This document shows, in pieces, positions 7,781-15,703 of a stretch of 64,000 nucleotides of DNA. The translations under genes and the position numbers were made by a program. Position 1 is the stretch's first letter; each line of letters starts with the position of its first letter. The stretch covers positions 3,684 through 67,683 of the forward strand of contig DIZW01000111.1 in assembly GCA_002428015.1 (NCBI GenBank), read 5' to 3'. A model generated the notes under the pieces. It did not search any database. It was given only the letters and a program-made list of their open reading frames with translations, and had not been told where the DNA came from. The DNA comes from Oxalobacteraceae bacterium UBA6018. GTDB taxonomy: Bacteria > Pseudomonadota > Gammaproteobacteria > Burkholderiales > Burkholderiaceae_D.

Positions 7781-7869
7781 TTATGGAAAGCGAATTTAGC
7801 TCGCGGCCCTACACGCAAGTCGCTTTCTGAGTGTAGCTTTTCATAACGAGCTACTTTCCATAAGAACGG
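7781..7869. repeat. Right compound end repeat, inverted relative to 2837-2869
   Basis: CTTTCCATAAGAACGG (7854-7869) is the exact reverse complement of 2837-2852. Reading leftward, 7 bp later comes TTATGAAAAG (complement of 7837-7846), matching the spacing of the left end exactly. A further TTATGGAAAG lies at 7781-7790 in the opposite orientation. The match of both sequence and spacing makes chance unlikely. Confidence 0.7.
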
Positions 7870-7917
7870 AAAATCGTGGTTCTTGTTCGTGGCAAAGTGC
7901 AGTTCGGATGGACAAGT

Positions 7918-7939
7918 AACGTATGGCTATGCATACGTT
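7918..7939. repeat. 8-bp inverted repeat just outside the right end
   Basis: AACGTATG (7918-7925) and CATACGTT (7932-7939) flank a 6-nt loop. It sits between the right compound end and the relaxase fragment. No T-run follows. It may be a recombinase arm site or a relic operator. Confidence 0.35.
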
Positions 7940-7979
7940 GCAAGTAACGACGGCCACCATATTCAAAATAGCCTTACGC

Positions 7980-8550
7980 TTACCGTCCACGCTGCCGCCC
8001 CAGTTCCCAAGTGACCGATGCTCCCCGCACAATGGCTGATACCTGTTGCCCAGGCCGTTGTTCCACTACCGGCCGCCACGGCACCAGGCTGAAACCCATG
8101 CCATCGTCCAGCATCGCGAAGCGACCGCTGGCGAGCTGGACTGAGCGGCGGTAAATGCCTTTTGCGCGCTCGCCGTCGCGCAGCGGGCGGTGGGCCAGCC
8201 CGGTCTGATGCTGGATCACTTTGCCTACCGCAACCAATTCCCGGTCGCGCAAGGTAGATAGCAAGTTGCGCACTAAAACCACGCGCGGGCCGCGCCGCTC
8301 GGCCAAGCCCTGCTCGACGAGGAAACCGATTCGGCCTTGCAACGCATCTTGCACCTGGACACCGAAGCCCCGTGGCGAAAGTTCCCTCGCGCCGCCCACC
8401 ATTTGATGGTCCAACCATGTTGCGCCTTGGGCGCGTACTTGCTGTTCGATCGACAAGTGCGAACGCAATTCGAAGGTGTTCCCAGCGGCTCGCTGCACAT
8501 CGTGCGCTTGCGTGTGTGACAAGAAGTCAGGCGGTATGCGCCAAACGCCA
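7980..8550 (-). pseudogene. C-terminal fragment of a DUF3363 relaxase
   Basis: The leftward frame from about 8550 to its stop at 7980 carries family hallmarks in order: ELRSHLSIEQQVRA, GATWLDHQMVGG, EQGLAERRGPRVVLVRNLL, ASGRFAMLDDGMGFSLVPW. These match the C-terminal DUF3363 region of VirD2-like mobilisation relaxases. The N-terminal nuclease domain is missing. Beyond about 8550 the frame only mirrors the integrase remnant on the other strand, so the junction lies near 8545-8565. It is a relic of a conjugative or mobilisable element. Confidence 0.7.
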
Positions 8551-8555
8551 TCGGC

Positions 8556-8864
8556 CATGACCGATGCATGAGTGAGAACACCGTCAGCGCAGCGCTGCGC
8601 AGCATGGGCTATTCCAAGGAAGAGATGGCAGCCCATGGCTTCCGGGCGATGGCGCGGACTATTTTGGACGAAGTGCTGGGCGAACGCGTCGACCTCCTGG
8701 AACACCAGCTCGCGCATGCGGTCATCGACCCGAACGGCCGCGCATACAACCGCACAGCCCATCTGCCTGCGAGAAAGCAGTTGATGCAGCGATGGGCAAA
8801 TTATCTTGACGACATTCGTAAATCACCCGGTAGCAATGCGTTCCCAGGTTCACCACACCTCTGA
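8556..8864 (+). pseudogene. C-terminal fragment of a P4-type tyrosine integrase
   Basis: The fragment contains CMSENTVSAALRSMGYSKE, AHGFRAMARTILDE (including the catalytic H-x-x-R), EHQLAHAVIDPNGRAYNRTA (with a Tyr in the catalytic position) and LPARKQLMQRWANYLD, all typical of the last 100 residues of P4-like phage/island integrases. The N-terminal 300 residues are absent. It abuts a relaxase fragment on the opposite strand. It marks the right part of an old integrative island. No tRNA gene is visible next to it. Confidence 0.8.
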
Positions 8865-9075
8865 GCAAACGAAGCCTTTGGTCGAAATATCTTAGTTTCG
8901 ATATACACGGCAGTCGGGCACGCCGTTCTGAGGCAGCCGTTGCTTCGAGCGACCAGCTGCGGCATTTCTCGCCTATTGCACCTCTACAAGATGGTATCCT
9001 TTGAGCAGCGTTCGGCGCCACCAAGAGGGTTCTTGCTGGGGGATCACGGCCAGGTTGCAAATAGATAGGTGTCCA

Positions 9076-9819
9076 ATGCGTAGATTGTTTTTTGGGTTGT
9101 TGATAATGATTCCTCTTGGTGTGCATTGCGCCGATCTTCGATTTGTTGCGGGTTCGACACTGCGCGACAAAGGAATTTACGATGAGATTCCGGCTGCGCA
9201 CCAAGAGGCGGTTGTGGTTTCAGACGTCGGCTTCCCACCGGAAGAAGTGTCTCTTGTCTTTAGCGTTCCGTTTGATCGCATGGGGCAGTTGTTCAAGGAA
9301 CATATGAAGACATCTCCGCTTGGGGTGCCTACCGTGACAGAGATAACAATTGACCCTCCAGCGAATCTACCATATCCATCGATGCAGTCTTCCAAAGACT
9401 CGAGTTCCAGGAATTTGGAAGATCTGCGGCGAAATAATATTGACATATCAAACATACGCGCTATTCAGTTTGACTTCCCCGTATACGATAGAAATGCTTC
9501 CGGTAGTGATTATTCCAGTCTCCGTATAATTGTCGCAGATGCCAGTCGACTCTTTAAAATTAGCGGTAGCATTGTTGTTGTAACGAGGGTTGACGTTACG
9601 CGAGCGTATCTACGCACCTTTCATTTGGGCATACCTATCCCGATAAAAAGCAGTACCGAGGTGAGGCTCGTAACGTCTACTGAAATAGATCTTCTTAATC
9701 GGTTTCAGAAGGATTGTGGGGAAACCGCGAACGGGGCGGTTCTAACTTTATCCGGCGGCAAGCCATTCTGGGCATGGCAGAATTTGCAGAAAATGAAAAA
9801 TCTTTTGGTCGCACGTTGA
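9076..9819 (+). CDS. Exported protein of unknown function
   Basis: A 247-residue protein. The frame is open from 9001, but ATG 9076 gives a clean signal peptide (MRRLFFGLLIMIPLGVHCAD) with cleavage after the Ala or Cys. The mature part is beta-rich and polar, with no recognised domain. One stretch (DRMGQLFKEHMKTSPLGVP) is helix-like. Base composition is clearly AT-richer than in the flanking genes, which suggests transfer. It lies alone between the integrase relic and the group II intron fragment. No function can be assigned. Confidence 0.6.
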   Translation: MRRLFFGLLIMIPLGVHCADLRFVAGSTLRDKGIYDEIPAAHQEAVVVSDVGFPPEEVSLVFSVPFDRMGQLFKEHMKTSPLGVPTVTEITIDPPANLPYPSMQSSKDSSSRNLEDLRRNNIDISNIRAIQFDFPVYDRNASGSDYSSLRIIVADASRLFKISGSIVVVTRVDVTRAYLRTFHLGIPIPIKSSTEVRLVTSTEIDLLNRFQKDCGETANGAVLTLSGGKPFWAWQNLQKMKNLLVAR

Positions 9820-10068
9820 TGAATAGGCGGGCACGGGGCAATCCTCCAAAGTTAAGGAAATTGCGCCGCGCCAGGCTCGGGGGCATTTACGACAAACCGA
9901 CACGTGGTCAGCCTTGCGAAAGCCAGCTGTTTGCAAACCAAAGTGGTTGGCAACAACGGTCGACTGATCACCTTCCAGTACGACGGCAAGGGTCCCCCCT
10001 GCGGCGGCAGGGTCAGATCCGACAAGCAGACACGGGCTGACGCATAGCTAAACCGGCCGCGACCGGGT
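9820..10068. other. Non-coding debris upstream of the intron fragment
   Basis: No intact gene is present. A rightward frame from 9907 to the stop at 10045-10047 reads like a natural C-terminus (KVVGNNGRLITFQYDGKG) but has no start or ribosome site, so it may be a broken gene tail. A GC-rich segment with CCGG repeats at 10052-10068 abuts the group II intron 3' end. Confidence 0.4.
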
Positions 10069-10138
10069 GAGTAGCCCCGGGGAATTTCACCCCGAGGCGC
10101 TCGTAGAACCGTACGTGAAACTCTCACTTTATACGGCC
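10069..10138 (-). ncRNA. Group II intron domains V and VI, 3' fragment
   Basis: On the minus strand, GCCGTA...TACGGTTC at 10106-10138 folds as a domain V hairpin with a GTGA/TCAC inner stem. It is followed by a GC-rich stem (10069-10103) in the position of domain VI. Together with the maturase tail just upstream, this is the 3' end of a bacterial group II intron. The triad position reads GGC instead of the usual AGC, so the RNA may be inactive. The 5' part of the intron is missing. Confidence 0.6.
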
Positions 10139-10142
10139 CCCG

Positions 10143-10451
10143 TTATTCAGCCAAATCGCGATCAATACGCCAGTGAAAGAATATCCCGGGCGTGCATCGT
10201 TTCATCTTGCTGAGCCATTCCACACTGGGCCCTCTTTGGCACGACAGCTTCTTATACTTGCGTCTGACCCACTGCTCAATTCTCCGATCGATGTACCAGA
10301 AAATTTCGCGCATGCCTGTCCGATAAAACGCGCTGTGATAGTTCCACCATCCTCGTATCGTTGCGTCGCATTGCCGCGTGAGACCAGCGAGTGTTGCCGA
10401 CGTGCGCCTGTAAATTCGCCAATTCCGTCTAGGGAACCTAGGCGGTCTCAA
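10143..10451 (-). pseudogene. Group II intron reverse transcriptase/maturase, C-terminal fragment
   Basis: The fragment contains IRGWWNYHSAFYRTGM, IDRRIEQWVRRKYKKL and a final FFHWRIDRD, typical of the GIIM maturase region of LtrA-like proteins. About 100 of roughly 420 residues remain. The reverse transcriptase part is lost where the IS30 relic begins. It lies directly upstream of the intron domain V structure on the same strand. Confidence 0.8.
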
Positions 10452-10471
10452 GTACCAACTGCAACACCGGG

Positions 10472-11117
10472 TTAATGAATCGAATCGGCCTGCAATTGTA
10501 GCCGAGCCATGTGTTCGGTATAGACCGCCAGCGGCGACTTCCAGCCAAGCGTTTCACGTGGTCGCGTATTGAGCGATAGCGCGATGGCATCGAGTTCGTC
10601 CTGGGAGTAGATCGACAGGTCTGAGCCCTTGGGCATGTATTGGCGCAGCAAGCCGTTGGTGTTCTCATTGGAGCCCCGCTGCCATGGGCTGTGCGGGTCA
10701 GCGAAGTAGATCTGCACTCCGGTTCGCTCGGTGAGGATTTTGTGGCCGTGCATCTCGCGGCCTTGGTCGTACGTCATCGACTTGCGCAGTTCGGCGGGCT
10801 GACGGTTTAGCACGGCCGAGAAGCTGTCGACGACGGAGCGGGTCCCGGCGTTGTCCATCTTGGCCAGCACCACGAAACGGGTGGTGCGTTCAACCAGCGT
10901 GCCGACCGAAGACCGGTTGCCTTCGCCCTTGATAAGGTCACCCTCCCAGTGACCGGGGATGAGGCGGTCAATTTCCGGTGGGCGGATGTGGATGCTCTGC
11001 ATATCCTTGATCTGGCCGCGCCGGTCGACGCCACGGCTGCGGTTTGCGTACTTGGTTGTGGTGGCGCAGACAAGCAATCAGCTCGCGCTTGAGCTCGCCG
11101 CGCGGATGCAGGTCGTT
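10472..11117 (-). pseudogene. IS30-family transposase, truncated and frameshifted
   Basis: The minus-strand frame ending at 10472 holds the IS30 catalytic core: IPGHWEGDLIKG (first Asp), MTYDQGREMHGH (second Asp), YFADPHSPWQRGSNENTNG (Glu) and LNTRPRETLGWKSPLAVY. The preceding segment PRGELKRELIACLRHH is in another frame, so a frameshift lies near 11040-11075. About 120 N-terminal residues are missing beyond 11117. It cannot encode an active enzyme. Confidence 0.8.
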
Positions 11118-11133
11118 TGCCGCCGCGCGGCAA

Positions 11134-11379
11134 CGCGGGCTCGATCCCCCGCGCAAGCTGTCGGTGGTCGTGTTCAACAACATGGGGCTGTCCCGCAATA
11201 TCTGGCCCGCGCTCAGTACCGCTGACCTTCCTGTGGAGGAGATGGCAGGCCGCGCCGTCCTATTGCTGATCAACGAGTTAAGCCCTCAGAGCCGTCTGGA
11301 AACGCCTTTGATCAGGATGAGCTTATCGTGCGAATTGCATCACCGGGACTCGGTTGCGGGCGTGCCGACTTCACGTTAG
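11134..11379 (+). pseudogene. C-terminal fragment of a LacI-family regulator
   Basis: The rightward frame contains RGLDPPRKLSVVVFNNMGLS, STADLPVEEMAGRAVLLLIN and a final CELHHRDSVAG, the standard end of LacI/GalR effector domains. The DNA-binding and most of the sugar-binding domain are gone, cut at the IS30 relic. It stands next to the fucosidase locus and may be the remains of a former regulator of that locus. Confidence 0.65.
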
Positions 11380-11384
11380 CGCGT

Positions 11385-11406
11385 GTGGCTGGGCAAGCCC
11401 AGCCAC
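11385..11406. terminator. Strong hairpin between the LacI relic and the fucosidase gene
   Basis: GTGGCTGGGC (11385-11394) and GCCCAGCCAC (11397-11406) form a perfect 10-bp stem. It lies in the 223-bp gap between convergent genes, which fits a terminator, although no T-run follows on either strand. Confidence 0.4.
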
Positions 11407-11602
11407 AACATGGATGCGCCCCCCCTGCAATGCGAACAGAGTTCATCACCACCCCGGTGGCGGCCGATTCCGATGCGACGCCGGCGCGTCCTCGCGCAAG
11501 CAGCCTCCATGACCAGGCGGGGAAGACAGCATGCCGCATCATCTTCCCGCGCCCACCCTCGATCTTGTCCGGCCAAGCGTCGCCTCCTGAACCGGCGGCT
11601 GC

Positions 11603-13135
11603 CTACTTGAACGCGATCTTGAAACTGGACGCGATATCGGTCGGCAGCTTGGCCGGTACCTTGATCACCAGCGCGTCGGCGTCCTGGTGCCAGCTCAACA
11701 CCTGGCTACTGCCCAGCAGCGTCACCCGCTTCACGGCGCGCGTGTCCTTGCCCGCGGCGCGTCCCAACGATGCGATGCGCACCTCGCCCGCCGGTACGCC
11801 GAGCGTGATCGCGTACAGCACATCGCCCTTGGTCGTAAAGCGGATGTCAGCCGGCGAGTAGACGATGTTCTCCGAGAAGTTGCCGGACGCGGCCTTGGTC
11901 GGCCCCTCGCCGAAGATCTTCCACGGCCGCGTCGCGTAGATCGCCTCGCCATTGACGCTCATCCACCCGGCCATCTGGTCCAGGAAGGTGCGCGATTCGG
12001 GCGGCAGGCTGCCGTCCGGGTACTGCACCACGTTGATGAGCAGGTTGCCGTTCTTGCTCACCACGTCGGCCAGCATGTGCACCACCTCGGCGGTCGTCTT
12101 GTACTTGTAGCCGTCGCTGTAGAACCAGTCGCCGATCGAGGTGTCGGTTTGCCACGGCAGCGGATTAATGCCGCTCATGCCGCCGCGCTCGACGTCCTGG
12201 ACGCCGGCGTTGCGCAGGAATTCGCCGCTGCCGATGTCCTTGTGGTTGTACACCGCTTCGAGCTTGCCGCCATGCGCGGCGATATTCTGGTTGTAGAAAT
12301 TGGCCAGCATGGTGCGCCCGACGACGCCGAACGGGATGCCGCCGTCGGAGTACAGGAAATCAGGCTGGTAGTGCGTCAGCAGGTCGGTGATCCGGTCGAA
12401 CCATTCCTGGTGCCAGGCGGGATTCTTGGCGTACCAGGTCGCGGCCGAGCGGAACGGTTCGTTCGCGTCCGGGTGGTACAGGGTGGCATAGCGCGGGTCG
12501 GCGCCGTCGTAGTCCTCGCCCATGTGCGGCCAGGTTTGGTTGTAGCCGTGGCTGGGCGCGAACCATGCATAGCTGGCGCCCAGGTGCTCGGAAACGCCGA
12601 AGCGCAGGCCGGCTTTCTTGGCCGCCTTCTGCCAGTCCCCGACGATGTCGCGGTGCGGGCCCATCTTCACGGCGTTCCACTCATGGTATTTCGAATTCCA
12701 CAGGTCGAAATTGTCGTGGTGCACACCCATGCTGACGAAGTACTTGGCGCCGGCCTTGACGTACAGCGCCATCAAGGCATCCGGGTCGAATTTTTCAGCC
12801 TTCCAGAGGGCGATGATGTCCTTGTAGCCGGACTTGCTGGGTTCGCCGTAATGCTCGAGGTGGTGCTTGTACTGGGAGGTGCCGTAGATGTACATATTGC
12901 GGGCGTACCAGTCGCCGGCGCGCGGCACCGATTGCGGCCCCCAATGCGACCAGATGCCGAACTTGGCGTCGCGGAACCATTCCGGGGTCTGATAGTGGTT
13001 GAGCGAGGCTGGGTCCGGCGTGAACGGGCCCGGGACGGTGGTGAGCTTGTACGCCGCTTGCGCGGGCTCGGCCGCCGTCGCGCTGAAGCCGGCCGCCCCG
13101 ATGGCGAGCGATAGTGCCAACAATGATGTCTTCAT
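11603..13135 (-). CDS. Secreted GH29 alpha-L-fucosidase
   Basis: A 510-residue protein with a signal peptide (cleavage after ATAAEPAQA) and a GH29 (beta/alpha)8 domain. Family hallmarks are FRDAKFGIWSHWGP (56-67), FVSMGVHHDNFDLW (134-146) and FLYSDGGIPFG, where D264 is the expected nucleophile. The rest is a C-terminal beta domain. It releases terminal L-fucose from glycans in the periplasm or outside. It is the last gene of the leftward fucose locus, downstream of the mutarotase, and supplies the sugar used by the transporter and dehydrogenases upstream. Confidence 0.92.
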   Translation of the reverse strand: MKTSLLALSLAIGAAGFSATAAEPAQAAYKLTTVPGPFTPDPASLNHYQTPEWFRDAKFGIWSHWGPQSVPRAGDWYARNMYIYGTSQYKHHLEHYGEPSKSGYKDIIALWKAEKFDPDALMALYVKAGAKYFVSMGVHHDNFDLWNSKYHEWNAVKMGPHRDIVGDWQKAAKKAGLRFGVSEHLGASYAWFAPSHGYNQTWPHMGEDYDGADPRYATLYHPDANEPFRSAATWYAKNPAWHQEWFDRITDLLTHYQPDFLYSDGGIPFGVVGRTMLANFYNQNIAAHGGKLEAVYNHKDIGSGEFLRNAGVQDVERGGMSGINPLPWQTDTSIGDWFYSDGYKYKTTAEVVHMLADVVSKNGNLLINVVQYPDGSLPPESRTFLDQMAGWMSVNGEAIYATRPWKIFGEGPTKAASGNFSENIVYSPADIRFTTKGDVLYAITLGVPAGEVRIASLGRAAGKDTRAVKRVTLLGSSQVLSWHQDADALVIKVPAKLPTDIASSFKIAFK

Positions 13136-13217
13136 GGATCTTGTCTCTCAGGTTGTTTTAAGTGAGGTGACGGCCGCCCCGCATGCGGCCGACGCGCCGG
13201 CGTTCATTTGCCGGCCG

Positions 13218-13547
13218 TTACGGCAGGTGAAACACATGCTCCATCATTGCCCAGTGCTCGCCCGGCGCGCGCGTCGCCAGCGGGCGCTGGCAGGGCGAGC
13301 ACACGCTCCACCAGCGTTGCGTGCCAGGGTCGTCAGCGATGGCCTGCATGTCGGCCGAAAAATCGGTGCCGCCATACTCCCAGTAGCCGAACAGCAGGTT
13401 CTCCGGCTCGCGCAGGAAGATGCTGTAGTTGTGGATGTGGCTGCGCTTGAGCCGGTCGAGAACCTCCGGCCACACATCGGCGTGCAACGCCTTGTACTCG
13501 GCGATACGCTCGGCGTCGAGCCCGATCACCATGCCCATTCTTTGCAT
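13218..13547 (-). CDS. L-rhamnose/L-fucose mutarotase (RhaM family)
   Basis: A 109-residue protein of normal length for the RhaM (DUF718) family, with MGMVIGLDAERIAEYKALHADVWPEVL at the start, NYSIFLREPENLLFGYWEY in the middle and a Trp-rich C-terminus (QRWWSVCSPCQRP, EHWAMMEHVFHLP). His22 of the KALHADVW motif is the usual catalytic residue. It interconverts alpha and beta anomers of a 6-deoxy sugar, here presumably L-fucose. It is transcribed with the fucosidase (82-bp gap), and a GTATTCTAT motif lies 65 bp upstream. Confidence 0.88.
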   Translation of the reverse strand: MQRMGMVIGLDAERIAEYKALHADVWPEVLDRLKRSHIHNYSIFLREPENLLFGYWEYGGTDFSADMQAIADDPGTQRWWSVCSPCQRPLATRAPGEHWAMMEHVFHLP

Positions 13548-13611
13548 TTGCGGTCCTGTCTGCGGCCGGTCGGCGCGCGATGGTTCAACACCGCATGATT
13601 GTATGTGATAT

Positions 13612-13620
13612 ATAGAATAC
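13612..13620. promoter_or_regulatory. Candidate operator motif ATAGAATAC before the mutarotase gene
   Basis: This is the exact reverse complement of GTATTCTAT found at 25846-25854 before the Zn-alcohol dehydrogenase. Both sit 60-65 bp upstream of the first gene of a leftward unit of the same locus. The GntR/FCD regulator encoded next to this site is the likely binder (inferred). Confidence 0.45.
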
Positions 13621-13684
13621 CGACAACGATAAATTTACCCAAACCCGGTAATTGGGGGGCGCTGCGCCTCTCGGTTCCCCGCGC

Positions 13685-14599
13685 TCAGTCCGGGCGGGTC
13701 ATCTGCTCGCGTTGGGTGATCGATTCGAGCATGGTGCTGCGCGAGGAGTCCAGGTGGGTGTGCATGGCGCGCCGGGCGGCCTCGCCGTCGCGCCGGGCCA
13801 GCGCCTGCAGCAGTTCCAGGTGTTCCTGCACGGCGTGCTGGTTGCGTGGAAGCTCGTCGCGCTTGTCCCACTGGTAGTGGTAGTGGAACACCAGCGAGAC
13901 GATGTCGTTGAGGCCCTGGGCGAAGCGGTTGTTCAGCAGGCCGATCAGGAAGGTGTGGAACTCGCGGTCCAGCGCGGGAAAGTCGCGGTGGCTGGCGGGC
14001 ATGGCCGAGCCGAGCCGCCGGTGGCGCGCGATCAGGTCGTCCAGCACGCGGAAGGCGGGGTCGTCCGGCGGCAGGCCGAGCAGCTTGTCCACGGCCGCCA
14101 GCTCGAACATGCGGCGCACGTCGCCCAGTTCGGTGGCGAACGAGCGGTCGAAGGCGCACAGCCGCCAGCCGCCCTGGGGCTTCTTTTCGATGAGCCCGTA
14201 GCGCGAGAAGCCGATCAGGAATTCGCGCACGCTGATGGTGCTCGCGCCGGCCGCGCGCGCCAGTTCGGCCTCCGAGAAGTCGGACCCCGGCGGCAGGTCG
14301 TTATGGTAGATGCGCTCCATGAGCACCTGCTGGATACGCGCGGCGCCGGACTGCAGTTCGGCTTCGTCGAAATAGTCGTCCGGGGCCGGCTTGCGCAGCA
14401 GGCGGCGTTCCTTGAGGTCGCTGATCAGCCCGCGCTTGAGGAGGTAATTCAAGGTGCTGCGCACCGCCGTGCGGCTGCCATGGGCCAGCTCGGCCATGCG
14501 CTGCTCGGGCGGCAAGGCCGCGCCCACGTCGATGTGCTCGGCCAGGTGCCTGAGCAGGAGGTTGGTACCGCGTTTGAAGATGGTGGGAGGCTTGGCCAT
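13685..14599 (-). CDS. GntR-family regulator with C-terminal FCD domain
   Basis: A 304-residue regulator. ATG 14599 (MAKPPTIFKRG) is preferred over the longer frame because upstream codons are low-quality. Residues 1-70 and 85-165 each look like winged-helix segments (ALPPEQRMAELAHGSRTAVR; PGSDFSEAELARAAGASTIS), followed by an FCD all-helical ligand domain with a metal-type His pattern (LDREFHTFL, NQHAVQEHLELLQAL, MHTHLDSS). Most family members have one winged helix, so the length and apparent duplication are unusual. It stands between transporter and mutarotase genes and likely represses the locus in the absence of a sugar-acid ligand. Confidence 0.82.
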   Translation of the reverse strand: MAKPPTIFKRGTNLLLRHLAEHIDVGAALPPEQRMAELAHGSRTAVRSTLNYLLKRGLISDLKERRLLRKPAPDDYFDEAELQSGAARIQQVLMERIYHNDLPPGSDFSEAELARAAGASTISVREFLIGFSRYGLIEKKPQGGWRLCAFDRSFATELGDVRRMFELAAVDKLLGLPPDDPAFRVLDDLIARHRRLGSAMPASHRDFPALDREFHTFLIGLLNNRFAQGLNDIVSLVFHYHYQWDKRDELPRNQHAVQEHLELLQALARRDGEAARRAMHTHLDSSRSTMLESITQREQMTRPD

Positions 14600-14721
14600 G
14601 GAGTCGCTTGTTTGCCGCTTGCCGGCGTGGCTGTAACAGTGCGCATTGTACTCGACCGCCCCGCGCGACCGGCTACCGCGCCAGAGGGCGGCAGCGCAAT
14701 ACCGCATCTCAGTACAGCACC

Positions 14722-15687
14722 TCAGTACAGCACATTGGCCGCTTCGGGCGAGCCGACATTGGCCTTCGTGACCATGACCACGCCGGTGTTCACGAAGCGC
14801 GGCACCTTCCTGCGTTCGATCACGCTGAGCACGGTGCTGATGCCGAGCGAGCCCATCGCGTACGAGCTCTGCACGGCGGTGGCGCACAAGGTGCCATCCT
14901 TGATGAAGTTCTTGAGGTCCTCGTTACCGTCGAAGCCGACCGCGACGACCTTGCCGACCTTGCCGGCCTGAATGAGCGCGCGCCCCATGCCGACCGCGGT
15001 CGGCTCGTTGGCGGCGAAGATGCCCTTGAGGTCGGGGTTGGCGGCCAGCAGGTCGGTGGTCTGGTTCAGCGCCGTGGCCATTTGCGACTGCGAGTAATAG
15101 GTGCCGACGATCTGCAGCTGCGAATTTTTCGCGATGTACTTCTTGAAGCCGCCAACCCGCCCCACTTCCGACCCGGCCCCGGCAACGTAGGACATGACGG
15201 CGATCTTGCCGGTCTTGCCCACCTTCGAGATGAGGACCTTGGCGCTCTCCTCGCCGGCCATCTCGTTGTCGGTGGACAGGAAGGACTGGTAGTATTTCTG
15301 GCCCGCCTCGGACACCGCCGAATCGATCACCACCACCGGCACATGGGCTTCCCAGGCTTTCTTCATCGCCGGGATCAGCGCGTCGGGATCGGTCGGCGCC
15401 AGGACGATGCCGGCCACCTTGCGGTTGACGGCGTTCTCGACCATGCTGACCTGGTCGGCGATGGCCGATTCCGAGGCCGGCCCCTGGAAGGTGACGGTGT
15501 AGCCGGGCGCCTTCACGGCGGCGGCCATGGCCCCCTTGCGCACGTTCTGCCAGTAGTTCGAATTACTGGTCTTGACGATGACGGCAATTTCCTTGCTGGC
15601 GGCGCTGGCGGGCTGGGCCAGGCAGCCCAGGGTGGCGACGACGGTTGCGGCGGCGATGCGTTGAAAAGTTTTCACGGTCATCCTCAT
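14722..15687 (-). CDS. Sugar ABC transporter periplasmic substrate-binding protein (RbsB-like)
   Basis: A 321-residue protein with a signal peptide (cleavage after AQPASA) and a peripla_BP_4 fold. Visible are IAVIVKTSNSNYWQNVRKGA, the hinge-side GIVLAPTDPDALIPA, VVVIDSAV and GIFAANEPTAVGMGRAL. It captures the imported sugar, probably L-fucose or a related aldose, for the permease and ATPase encoded just upstream. It is the last gene of the transporter cistron. A 13-bp tandem duplication (CTCAGTACAGCAC twice) spans its stop codon. Confidence 0.9.
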   Translation of the reverse strand: MRMTVKTFQRIAAATVVATLGCLAQPASAASKEIAVIVKTSNSNYWQNVRKGAMAAAVKAPGYTVTFQGPASESAIADQVSMVENAVNRKVAGIVLAPTDPDALIPAMKKAWEAHVPVVVIDSAVSEAGQKYYQSFLSTDNEMAGEESAKVLISKVGKTGKIAVMSYVAGAGSEVGRVGGFKKYIAKNSQLQIVGTYYSQSQMATALNQTTDLLAANPDLKGIFAANEPTAVGMGRALIQAGKVGKVVAVGFDGNEDLKNFIKDGTLCATAVQSSYAMGSLGISTVLSVIERRKVPRFVNTGVVMVTKANVGSPEAANVLY

Positions 15688-15703
15688 GCGTTTCGGTTTC
15701 GGT

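Noticed and set aside
7963..8418. 151-codon leftward frame over the relaxase relic
   Set aside because: The alternative frame carrying LSIEQQVRA and ASGRFAMLDDGMGFS is the natural one, so this one is a shadow.
11687..13114. 475-codon rightward reading frame
   Set aside because: It is an antisense shadow of the alpha-L-fucosidase gene. Its translation is Arg/His/Val-rich without domain motifs, as expected of high-GC mirror frames.
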